Source of the DNA: Liolophura sinensis
Taxonomy: Eukaryota > Mollusca > Polyplacophora > Chitonida > Chitonidae
Direction of reading: 5' to 3'
Assembly (NCBI RefSeq): GCF_032854445.1
Contig: NC_088295.1
Span: 89,014,644 to 89,078,643, forward strand
DNA length: 64,000 nucleotides
Made by a program: the position numbers and the translations under genes. The notes under the pieces were generated by a model. The model did not search any database, was not told where the DNA came from, and saw only the letters and a list, made by a program, of their open reading frames with translations. Below are positions 23,601-47,600 of the stretch, piece after piece. The first letter of the stretch is position 1. Each line of letters starts with the position of its first letter.

Positions 23601-24077
23601 TACGTTATCATGGTAGATTCAATCAACTTCCGGTAACAATCACCCGGTATACAATGTATATCTCATTCTATAACAGTACAAAGGAGAACATTCTAGAACT
23701 ACATAGGCTTTACAAATGATCATTTTTTTTACAACGAGAAATAGATATGTAGGACATAAAACCAAAGCATGAGGAACTGAAATAATGTGACAAATTTAAG
23801 AGGTTGAAATTCTACTACGATGCTGAGAAACTGAAAAAAGTCAGAACCGACAGGGTTCAATAGATGCTGGAAGATAGAGTAAAAAGATGCGTATGATAGG
23901 TCTAATGGCATATAGAACATGTCACCATCACAAGAAACCTATAATTCAAACGTTACTTGATTAATGAATTAAACACTGATATTTAATTATACAACATTTA
24001 AGAATATAGCCCATATATATTGCCGGAGAAAGCTTACCTTGTGGCACACAGCACAAGAGGCTCAGCAGAATCAACGC
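20648..24077 (-). CDS. Type I membrane protein with two Ig-like domains (partial model)
   Basis: Four phase-compatible exons run on the minus strand. They are 24077-24038 (hydrophobic A-L-I-L-L-S-L-L-C-C-V-P-Q, core of a signal peptide), 23508-23074 (first Ig-like domain), 21999-21622 (second Ig-like domain) and 20782-20648 (membrane anchor). All joins are phase 1, typical of Ig superfamily exons. Domain 1 has L-T-V-V-C, S-L-W and S-F-V-C-V; domain 2 has V-D-L-T-C, V-T-W-Y and V-T-L-T-C, the usual Cys-Trp-Cys pattern. The last exon has about 24 hydrophobic residues (I-I-G-L-F-F-A-G-V-G...) followed by C-C-C-G-Y-R-C-R, a possible palmitoylation and stop-transfer site. The exon with the ATG and the cytoplasmic exons after 20648 were not found; a candidate near 20440-20340 fits only with an early stop. 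Cell-surface recognition or adhesion is inferred from the architecture. Confidence 0.75.
22655..22925. repeat. Four tandem copies of a 61-62-bp unit, with a relative at 22275-22310
   Basis: Each unit contains accagagcagcgactctctt, then a version of cattgtacagcctctgagat and gtgatgactatagatattaa. A related segment (gaaaccagagcagcgac) lies at about 22290 in the same orientation. On the minus strand the shared piece reads as a hydrophobic signal-like stretch after an ATG (M-T-L-S-S-L-L-W-F-L-F at about 22320). Confidence 0.75.
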
Positions 24078-24289
24078 CTGGAAACAATAAATCATAGTTT
24101 AAGCCAAACAGAAAGGCGAATAGCTAGTATGCGTGTGGCCAAGTGGGGTGTTATAACATGGTCACAACGGTTGTTTTCATCGTACAGTCGCCCAAAAACA
24201 ATGAAAATGTAAAGTTATCATAAGTTGTAAAATGATAAAGAAAACGTAGAAATCGACGGATCTACATCTACTGGTTAATGTTCCTGGTA

Positions 24290-24400
24290 AAGGACAGAGA
24301 CACAATGTCAACATAAACGGATTCGAACCCACTACCTCTTTGTGAAAGATATAGAGCCACTGAAATGAGCGCCATGTCAAAATAATACTACCTGTAGTAT
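24290..24400 (-). mobile_element. tRNA-like SINE fragment, other family
   Basis: On the minus strand gtgggttcgaatccg is a perfect Pol III B box (GGTTCGAATCC), about 40 bp after tttcagtggctctatat. It differs from family 1. It could be a decayed tRNA pseudogene or a SINE head. Confidence 0.45.
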
Positions 24401-24654
24401 CAGGTATGATAATTCCCTCATGAGTTTTGGTCTACAGATATATACGAGAATGAGTTAATGGAAAAGAATGGGAGTGGCGAAATGGTAGTTTTCGTATATA
24501 GTACCTTCACAGTTTTGATGGCAAAAATAGGCTCATTTCTGGAAATTATATATTATGTCTATAGGTGAAAGGTTTGTATGCATGGATTTGACCCAAATCC
24601 AAATCGTGTTCACGTATTTGATCTGAGCTATACGTAACTAGCTATCTTACTCCG

Positions 24655-24960
24655 CCCTTGGACAGGGAACCTGTGGGTTCTCCCACAAGAGATTTTATCT
24701 ACCCGTTGCCCATACTGGTCTCTCCACACATACTATAGCATATAGTACACATAGTACACATAAATTGTAGATAACGGGTAGAACGGGTAGATAAAACCTC
24801 CCGTTGATTCTCCACATACGTACGTCACAAGTGGGAAAGTTCGTCCTTAACCAAAGCCAAAGGTTGGTGGCCTAATGGCTATACTTTCGTTTCCTCAACT
24901 AAAACTGACGGCCATCGAGTAAGTGAAAAATTCGGAAGCTATATATCTAAGGTTAAACAT
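24655..24960 (+). mobile_element. Dispersed repeat (SINE-like), family 2
   Basis: Segments ggacagggaacctgtgggtt, gtgggaaagttcgtccttaa and aaaactgacggccatcgagt have counterparts at 49749-51005 and 58857-59075. The end leads into AAAT repeats at 24962. An internal inverted repeat (agattttatctacccgttg against its complement at about 24775-24810) may be a separate small insertion. Confidence 0.5.
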
Positions 24961-24961
24961 C

Positions 24962-25047
24962 ACATAAATAAATAAACAAACAAACAAATAAATCAATCAA
25001 TCAATCAATCAATCAACCAATAAATAAATAAATAAATAAATAAATAG
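24962..25047. repeat. Microsatellite, AAAT/AAAC/AATC tetranucleotides
   Basis: ataaataaataaacaaacaa changes to aatcaatcaatc and back to aaataaataaat, the usual tail of a SINE on the plus strand. Confidence 0.9.
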
Positions 25048-25049
25048 GT

Positions 25050-28020
25050 ATCATCCTTATTAAAATGTTTCAGTTGTAAATACATGTAAGTTTTGCTTCA
25101 CACACGTTGACAGTCAGCGATATTTCATATAAAGAGATAAAGTAGGACAGTAAGTTCCACACACTGACCACATTTATCCCATGTTTCGTGTTTCAGCAAG
25201 TCATTCTACGTATCTAAGGCAATGTGCCCGGCGTTCGCCATGTTTTCTATTGTTATTTTCACATGTTATATCCCTGGGGCCCACGGGTTGAAAAGAATAG
25301 AACAGACTTCTAGGCAAGTTCGGCGTTAAAAAGACGATTAATCCAGAGCTCTCCTATGCACATGGGACCGGTAAACGGAATATGTCCATGTCGATTAAAA
25401 GATAAGTTTGTTTCCTGTTTGGTATGATTTTATATGTTATCAACACAGGCTGAAACACAACCGTTCCCTGGCTCTGGCGCCATCTTCTCATGCACCAGAA
25501 CGTGGCTGACAAAAGCCTACTGCCGATGTGGCGATAAACCGCGAGTACTCATTTATTCCACATTCTAAAAGGCTAACAAATCGACAACAGCAGGTAGGAG
25601 CTGTTTTAATTAGGCCTCTATGTACATTTTATTTAGGTGGCTATCGGTTTTAGGCCTATATATGCGCTTTCATTTTTAGACAGAATATAGTTACTCTGCT
25701 AATTATATAATATTTCATGTTATTGTCATTTTCTTGTGAAACAGCTCGTGTTTAGGTACAGTGCAATATCTAATTCGTTTAACTTTTCACAACTGTCCCA
25801 AATATACGTAGGCCTCTATGGTGTATGCGGTATCCGCTGATTGCAGATCCACATTTCGATCGTCTGATCAGGACATGCACGCTTTGGTGCTTTTATCAAA
25901 ACCCATACACTTAGCCTACACTGTGTGTATATATTTAGTTTGCATTGTTAGCCTGTATTCATTATTCGTAATGGTCTGGTTTTTATCAAATATCTTTTTT
26001 CCCCTTAAATGAAAACCAGTCTGAATGCAGGGAAAGCTGGGTTTTGTCAAATGCGGCATACGTCCCTATACTAAAGTTAGCCCGACCCAGAAGTCACGCA
26101 CAGCCCGCAGCGATGACTTCTTACTGGTGACACGACGAAGAAAGTCGGCTTATATCCATGCATAATTATGAAGTCAGTGTATGATAATATGAAGTGATTC
26201 GAATATATCACCCATATACTGCCTACTAAATCTGCGTTGTACATTCTTCGTGATGTTTAGAACAGATTAATGTGAAGCCATTGCAAAGTCAGAGCTCAGC
26301 GTACGCCCAACATGACAAATAGATCGAATCATACTTATTTTGCATCAAGTCCATTCCTAATTAGCTTGTACTTTGGATCCCATTTGGCTGGGTTGTCTTC
26401 GCTAAATGACTTGTGTATAATATCCACGTCCTACACTATACAAACTGATCTTCTCAGAGCCCGTGAAAATAAAAACCTTCAGCGAATCTATCCTCACTAC
26501 CACGAAAGTGTAGAATCATATTTAGCTTTCTTGTGGACAGAGTCTGCCAAACAGACGACTAGGACAACAAACCCGCTCACATCAATGTATAAACAACTTA
26601 ACGTGGCATTCCAGCTTTGGAGAATTAATAAAAGTCACACACATGTCCTGCCATACTTACGAGTTTAACTGGTTTTAAAGTAAAGGATTTACATGTCTTA
26701 TGGTGATAAAAATGTAAGAAAAACCGTAGTTTCTGGTTACGTTAGACCATATCTCACCTGCATTGTGCAGATACGGATAGGAATGATGCCCAGGTCGCGT
26801 CCGTAATCTCCGTTTTGAGAACGTAAAACTACACCTATTTACTCGTCCCTCTAACAATCGCGTGCTATGCGGGGTAATGTTCCAGGAACCTTCACTAAAT
26901 TCCTTTGAAAGAGTCCTGGACTTGAGGCTTGTAAAAAACTTCCAACTCCAGAATTCTGCGTCCAGTACTATTTCTCGATAATAATCTATGTTGTAAACCA
27001 CGCGTGACTAGGATCTTTGACCTTTTTCGTTAACACGGGCACACGTGCACAACGGAATTTTTCCTGCGGCAGGTGGAGAGACGAGCCGTAATTAACCAAA
27101 CAGCCTCAGGTGAGCACGATCCTCTCTGCATAGACAATCATTGTCCGCTTTCTGACAGAAGGCAGTGATATTGCCCACCTCAGTGATATACTGACACAAC
27201 GTCGGGAACGGCCTATATCGGTATATAGTCGTAGTGTGACGCTTACGACGTCATATTGACAGCGACCACCCTTGCCATCACCTACATGTACATGCAATTA
27301 ATCAGCAAGAAATTAACATATCTGAATAGTTACATAAATAAGTTCACACGTGTAGGATCCGATAGGAGAGATACAAACAGATCAATACTAATACCTTCAA
27401 TACATTCACCTCATTCGGCCAAGATTTATTTTATTACATTCACATGGGAGTGTACAATAAACCTGTGGTGTACGATCCTTAAATCCAGTTATACATACAT
27501 ATCTAACACAAATTTATTAAAAGTAAAAATCGTGTACAAACATTTTATTAAAACTCTTGAATAATGAGTACTTCGCCATGCACAACAAGCAAGTAAAGGT
27601 GGTAAGATCCGATAATCCATGAAATAGTAAAAATCTCAGCGGCACAAATCACAGTAAACAATGATTCATAAAGGCCCAGATTTCTACTACATTCAAGGCT
27701 AATGAACACATCAATTTATACAGCAGGAAAGCGACAACAGCTACATGTACATTTATCAAAACTTGGATACATGCAGATTTGCTCCCTTTAAAAGGTACAA
27801 ACACAAATTTGGTCAAAATTGTGACAGAGCTAAGGCTCTTTCGATATGTTTTTGATATGTTTTCTAAAATGATAAAATTAAAAAAATTGTATAACATTAA
27901 AAAATACAAAAAAGTTACAGATATTAAGGCAACATATTATTTCAAGTATATATATATATGTCTATATCTGTATAAATATCATAAAATCATAAATCATTGT
28001 ACTTTGTGTTCCTTTGTGCA
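25050..28020. other. No gene recognised
   Basis: Several short frames exist, the longest ATG frame being 118 codons at 26312-26668 (+). None shows a domain, biased codon use or convincing splice sites. The end of the stretch (27640-28010) is very AT-rich. Confidence 0.4.
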
Positions 28021-28026
28021 ATCAAG

Positions 28027-29735
28027 CTTGGCCAACACCCACCAGGGTGTACCTGAGCAAATCTGCTCATCTAAAAGAGGCCATCACCTAACAGAGAACA
28101 CCTGAGTAAATCTGCTTATCATTAACCGGCCATCAGTTATCACTGTGCATCTGGGTAAATCCGCTCATCATTAACCAGCTAACACCCATCAGGGAACACT
28201 TGAGTAAATCTGTTCATCATTAACCAGCTAACACCCATCAGGGAACACCTGAGTAAATCTGCTCATCATTAACTGTCAATCACCCATCAGGGAACACCTG
28301 AGTAAATCTGCTCATCATTAACTGTCCATCACCCATCAGGGAACACCTGAGTAAATCTGTTCACCATTAACTGTCCATCACCCACCAGGGAACACCTGAG
28401 TAAATCTGCTCATCATTAACTAGCCACCACCCATCAGGGAACACCTGAGTAAATCTGAACATCATTAACTGGCCAACACCCATCAGAGAACACCTGAGTA
28501 AATCCGCTCATCATTAACTGGCCAACACCCATCAGAGAACACCTGAGTAAATCCGCTCATCATTAACTGTCCATCACCCATCAGGGAACACCTGAGTAAA
28601 TCTGCTCATCATTAACTGTCCATCACCCATCAGGGAACACCTGAGTAAATCTGAACATCATTAACTGGCCATCAGTTATCACTGTGCATCTGGGTAAATC
28701 TGCTCATCATTAACTAGCCATCACCATCAGGGTACACTTGAGTAAATCTGCTCATCATTAACTAGCCATCACCATCAGGGTACACTTGAGTAAATCTGTT
28801 CATCATTAACTGTCCATCACCCATCAGGGAACACCTGAGTAAATCCGCTCATCATTAACTAGCCATCACCCTCAGGGTACACTTGAGTAAATCTGCTCAT
28901 CATTAACTAGCCATCACCATCAGGGTACACTTGAATAAATCTGCTCATCATTAACTGGCCAACACCCATCAGAGAACACCTGAGTAAATCTGAACATCAT
29001 TAACCAGCCATCACCCATCAGGGAACACCTGAGTAAATCTGCTCATCATTAACTAGCCATCACCATCAGGGAACACTTGAGTAAATCTGCTCATCATTAA
29101 CTGGCCATCACCCATCAGGGAACACCTGAGTAAATCTGCTCATCATTAACTAGCCATCACCATCAGGGAACACCTGAGTAAATCTGCTCATCATTAACTA
29201 GCCATCACCCATCAGGGAACACTTGAGTAAATCTGTTCATCACTGACCGGCCATCACCCATCAGGGAACACCTGAGTAAATCTGCTCATAATTAACTGTC
29301 CATCACCCATCAGGGAACACCTGAGTAAATCTGCTCATCATTAACTAGCCATCACCATCAGGGAACACTTGAGTAAATCTGTTCATCATTAACTGTCCAT
29401 CACCCATCAGGGAACACCTGAGTAAATCTCTTCATCATTAAATGGCCATCACCTATCATGGTGCATCTGGGTAAATCTGCTCATCATTAACCAGCTAACA
29501 CCCATCTAGGAACACCTGAGTAAATCTGCTCATGATTAACTAGCCATCCCTAACAGGGTACACCTGAGTAAGTCATTAACAGGCCATCACCCATCAGATA
29601 ACACCCGAGTAAATCTGAACATCATTAACTAGCCATCACCCATCAAAGAACACCTGAGTAAAGCTGTTCATCATTAACTAGCCATCACCAGCAGGGAACA
29701 CCTGAGTAAATCTGCTCATAATTAACTAGCCATTA
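28027..29735. repeat. Minisatellite, 48-49-bp unit, about 35 copies
   Basis: The unit is catcacccatcagggaacac, ctgagtaaatctgctcatca, ttaactagc. Variants (tgtc, ggcc, agcc; ctgctc/ctgttc/ctgaac) are scattered. It lies 3' of the GGT gene; I found no splice junction in it. Confidence 0.95.
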
Positions 29736-29739
29736 CTAA

Positions 29740-31202
29740 TCTTCTCCACCTGTCAGATTTTGTTCACAACACTTCCTAGTCCAAACTGAAATAATTGTCA
29801 TTACCCTTGGCATAAACACAATACAAAGCAGAACTGAACAGCCACCAAGAAATGCCACTGGTAGACAAATGGCCATCACAAAATGTTTGGTATTTCAACA
29901 CAAAGCTATTGTACATATACACGTATAAACAGGCAAAATGATGGCATACTTCGGCGCTGATATATGAAAAAGAATTTACTTCGTCACTTTACACAAAAAT
30001 CAGCTAATTTTTAACTAGAATGCTGTGTTACACATCGGAAATAAGGTAAGGTTCAAGGTAACAGTGTCTTAGTAACTTATACATGTATATAATGGAATGC
30101 TGTTAAAGGTAATACTGGCTGTGTAGTACTACATGTGCCCAAAAAACAGGGATTGCATTTTACATATTGTGTAAGTACTGCGACACTGCCAAACACCAAA
30201 ACTGTCTGGAAAAGTAGTCCTCAACAAATATGAAATAACAAACAAGAGGTTTTCAGTTCAGTATTTCAGTAGAGAGTGTATCAGACAAACAAGAGGTTTT
30301 CTGTTCAGTATTTCAGTAGAGAGTGTATCAGACAAACAAGAGGTTTTCAGTTCAGTATTTCAGTAGAGAGTGTATCAGACAAACAAGAGGTTTTCAGTTC
30401 AGTATTTCAGTAGAGAGTGTATCAGACAAACAAGAAGACATCATGAGTTAGTAGAAATTCATAAATCCTAGTTGTTCAACTAGACATGGAAAGTATCAAG
30501 TTTTCTAGACAGTGTCTAGTTACGCCAACATGTGCGTTTCCTTTAAAAAACGTTATTTATGCAATGATAAAATTAATACTGTGAGCTGGAGCCAGCATGA
30601 AGAAGGACACCTAGAAGAAGGAGCCAATGTTTTACAACATCTACAACGCTGAAATCCATCAGTTTCTACTCTGGCATGGTGCGGACTTCTATGTGACATT
30701 GTTATGATGAACTGGAGAAGGAATACATGGTGTTAATAAAATGGCTTGGTTGTTGCCATTTCTTCAGGTAAGCAATAGGACATTGCTCGTTTACCCGTAC
30801 AACTGCTTCAGATTATCACTGTTTGTTAAAGTTAGAACTCGTCAATAAATTCAATATTAGATTGATATTTATGGAATATAAATGATTAAAATCTGTGCAC
30901 ACAAGTGTAAATCTACTGACAACCAGTACTGGTATATTTTAAACATGATGAAATATCACCACTGTATAAAGCACAACACCTCCCTGAGACTTTGATCAAG
31001 TGACTCATTTCGGACAGCAGCAGGTTTAGTACTGATACAACACTGTAAATATGTGTGTGGGACACAAAGGCAGAAAGGGGTAGGGGCTCACTATAGTTAC
31101 ATTAGTACATTAATGGTCAGCTACTTCAGCTTTCTGACTTGGTGCTGAATAACATTATCAATGTGATGAGAACTATGCTGTTGACTGGTACCCTGCTGAA
31201 GA
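29740..31202. other. Region 3' of GGT, non-coding
   Basis: It holds the GGT 3' UTR (minus strand), whose end I could not place, and four near-identical 47-bp direct repeats at 30239-30435. No other gene is visible. Confidence 0.45.
30239..30435. repeat. Four tandem copies of a 47-bp unit
   Basis: The unit is acaaacaagaggttttcagt, tcagtatttcagtagagagt, gtatcag. Copies differ by only one or two bases, so the duplication is recent. Confidence 0.9.
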
Positions 31203-43694
<12,492 letters not shown>

Positions 43695-44602
43695 TGTGAG
43701 TAACGGTTAAGTTATCTGTGGAAAACAAAATAATACAAGAAATGACTATTTACACAGCCTTCTGTAGCCTAATAATTGTGCACTATTGATTATAATGTAG
43801 CCTAATTGTACACTAGCCATAGGGCCTACAACTCATCTGCTTAGGCTACATGCAATAACAGCCACCGTACATATAGTGTGTACATTTGCTCTGTATACAT
43901 GGTATGCTAGTATTTCATTAATTGGAAAGAGAGTTTTTTAAATATCGTTTTTCAGTTAATTGCACTCTGTTGCACTCCTGCTTGGGGCATTTTTGGGGCA
44001 ACAGTTTGAGGGTTTCAAACTGATAGAACAGTTAAGGCCTTGATAAGGACATAATAATCAAATTGCTGTATCACATGATATTTTACTGTATTTATTTGTA
44101 ACCAATGATAAATATTTATAAGCTATACGAATAGTTTCATTATTATTATCTCAATCAATCTCAATCAACTAAAGACGATGATGTTCAAATGGTGAAGTTA
44201 AACCTATATAATCATGACTAAGCAAAATACTAGTCTTAATTTTGTCCTATAGTACGAGTAAAGCTGTTTACAGTTCGACGTTAATGTTATTTTCATAGAC
44301 AGCTGTTCCACTACAACCACATTGTGATTACCTAAATACTGCCTTCCGCTATAGCACTATATCATTCCAATCATTTTTTTTTTCATTCAGTCTCAGTTAA
44401 CCATCAGTTTTTTGCAGGACCATGTGCCTAAACTCTTCAGCTGCTGTCACAGCTTGCTTTCATCAGTTCACATGACAGTTGTACATGTAACTCTCCAATG
44501 TTAGGAGGGAAGAATAGTATTATTCGTGATCTCCACAAAGAGCTGTTCAAATGGTATGTGAAAAGAAATCGGCACCGGTGACAGGAGAGTGCTGCGTTGA
44601 AA
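43695..44602. promoter_or_regulatory. Divergent GGT / COG8 intergenic region
   Basis: The GGT start codon (43694, minus) and the COG8 start codon (44603, plus) face away from each other across 908 bp. Both promoters and 5' UTRs should lie here, possibly with non-coding first exons. No clear TATA box or CpG-rich core stands out; bidirectional control is an inference from the layout. Confidence 0.5.
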
Positions 44603-47600
44603 ATGGCTACCTTAGACGTGGAAGATGAGAGTATTCTTGCTAATATATTTAAAGATTCCTTTCCAGGTATTGACAAGCTAACTTATTATCTAATTATTAA
44701 TATCTAATCAGTGGAATGTCCTACTCATAGAAAATCTGATGATGATGCCTGTAACACTATGTAACTTCAACATGGTCTCCGAGACTGATCGACTAATGAT
44801 AAGTCATTGAATAAGTCAGGAGGACTAGAACATACGTCTAGCTCTGTGGGGCTGTGTTTATTTAGAAACATAGCCCTATATTATATGCAAGCATTGACTT
44901 ATCCTGCACACCTTAGTTCTCAGTTTGTTGTCCTGTACTGGGGTTGCCCGCTGTATGACATGGTTGTCCGTTATCTCTGTACCAAAAACTATCACTGGAC
45001 CAAAACTTATTCATGTACATAACCTTCGAGCTTCATCAGTCCTTTTTGTGCCTTGTTTGAAATTTGCGTATAATTGCGCGGCAATACTCGGAACCTCTCT
45101 TCTTCCTGAAGGTGTGGCCTGCCGTCTCCCACTATTGGCAAGCAAACATCTGCAACATGTCAGACATGGCTGATGAGTTGTGTTGGCTATGTAGAAGGAG
45201 AAGTGCTGGTATAGTGCACTGGCATACATCAGGCACAGAAATGGACAGGGGTTACAGATAACCACATCATGGTGTGGATAACAACAGTATGTTGAGGATG
45301 CACAGCACACTGAGAACTAAGGAATGCGGGATAAGTCATTGCTTGCACATAGGGCTTTGTTTCTACATAAACATAGCCCCATAGAGCTATCCTCAGCCCT
45401 GCCAACTAACTGTATGCTGGGATCACATTAACCCGCTTCAGATATAATATACTCAGCTTTTTATAGAACACAATTGGTCACGAGGGGGACATGTATTATT
45501 CCTGTATCTTGTAACCAAAGTCTGCTGATCTCCCTTTGTTCTGAGGTGAAAACAACAGTCACTTTGCTGAAGCAGTTTGCCCATATCAGTCTTTTGTGAT
45601 GAACTGATAGGTCGTTTGCAGGATAAAATTTTTAGATGGTCACTCAGTGATAGGATACATAGAATATTTGGTGTCAGTAATCCTCATATTGCTCTTTGAC
45701 GATGCCCCGCACGATGTGTTTGAGGGTTATTGACACCATATGTTTCCATATCCTATAGAATAATATCTGCTGTTAGTTCTAGTCAGAAACTTATGACTAA
45801 AACTACGGATGACTGAAGCCAGTTTCAATACCCCGCACAAGAGTGCACGTACTTGACACCTCAGCCTCAGAGACTCTTTCACTCTGTAGGAGCGGGACAA
45901 GTCTGTGTCCGTTCCTCAGCCAAGGCCTGCTTACTGTTTGTCCGTCTACATAACAATGGGCCTGCTGTCAGATGCTAAACCTTTCTACATGCTATGACTG
46001 CTGCACATATTTAACAGATATGGTTGGAAAGGCAGGCATGAAGCTGAGAAGTCGATAGAGTGCATTTACTGGTAATGCTATGTGTTCTTTGTTAAGGGGC
46101 TTTTGGTAGGTGTATACATGTAATGTTATTATGTGTGGGAACTGAATTAGGACCCAGATGAACACTCATTGGTATTGACTAAAGCAGGGCATTAGAAACC
46201 AGAAGTTCAGTGGATTCCCATTGTGTGCTGCTTTATTGTAAAATACCACATTTGAAACAGCTACTGAGGCATAACATGAAATGGCCACATTTGGGCACAC
46301 AACATTTCATCACTTGATGTTGCTGCCTAGTGACTACTTTTTAACCAGGAAGTATTTTTCTCTTCACATTAATACTCAGATCCCATTTCCAGTCCTATGT
46401 TTTTATATATAAATATTTATACAGAGTGTACTAACAAATCCTTGTTGTAAGCTTCAGCAGCCAGATACTGTCATATCTGATACTTCTAGCATTACCTGCA
46501 TGTATCATCAGCCCAAATAGGCAGCAGTACTACATTTAATTTGTATGTGTTATTTTTGGTTTACAGTAAATGTGCTGAATTTTTATGTCCAAAATGATTT
46601 TTTCAGAGAGCTGGACAGACAACTCAGATTTTCTGCAGTACCTGACAGAGCTAAGTTCTTTTGGGGTGGAAAAACTTTGTAAGTACTCTTAGTTTTGTAA
46701 GGACATCACAGTTATCAAAAGAAATACATAAGCTTGATTATTAAATTAGAATGATGTAACATATAGTAGCAATAAAAAACCTAGAGACAGGAAAATGTCT
46801 GACATTATACTCTAGCCCCAAAACTTCACTTTCCTTTCTTCAGCAAGTCTAGAGGTGATTATATGTCATAAATCATTTTATCAGTGATAAGCCTGGTTTC
46901 CTCCAACCATATTGCTACTCACTGGTGTGTAAGTGAAACATTCTCGAGCACGGTGTAGAACACCAATCAAATAAATAAATAAATGCACATACTTTGTAAC
47001 TTTTGTAGCCAAAGAACCTGATCGACTGGCAGAAGAGAAGGCTCAGATTTTAGAGGAAACCCAGGAATTAGCATTTCATAACTACAAGACATTTATTCAA
47101 ACAGCTGAATGTTCCCGGGAAATATTTGAGGATGTAAGTTCATTTACATCTACAGGAATTTTTCACATCTGTTAAAAGGAGGAGTCTGAAGACCTACCTA
47201 GTCTGCAAATGTCCAGGATCTGCTTGCACAAGGAGATTTTAGACCCTATATTTGAGTTCAAACAAAAAACTGCACGGCTTGCACAAAGGAATTGTTAGGC
47301 GATGTAAATTTTTGAAGTTCCAGTCACGATCATAGCCCAAATTTGACTTGTACATAAAGGTGGCGTGTATAAAGGGGCAATGTAGTGGTCAATAACATTT
47401 TGAAAAGAATTCTTCACTGTAATGATTCAACTAATAACAACAACAACAACACGTGAAAAAATGCTCGTAACATCTTTTTGAGACAATTATAATGCACATC
47501 TTTGCAAATCAAGTTGAAATGTTCTAACTACAGTATACTTAAGACAAGTATTTGCACTTTTTGGGGTGATTGTAAGATTTACATCAGAGTTGACCCGATT

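Noticed and set aside
24038-24390. First exon of the Ig gene at about 24375 (M-A-L-I-S-V-A-L)
   Set aside because: Its donor would be in the wrong phase, and the segment is part of a tRNA-like SINE with a B box.
26312-26668. 118-codon ATG frame
   Set aside because: There is no recognisable domain, splice context or neighbouring exon; the length is within what AT-balanced random sequence gives.
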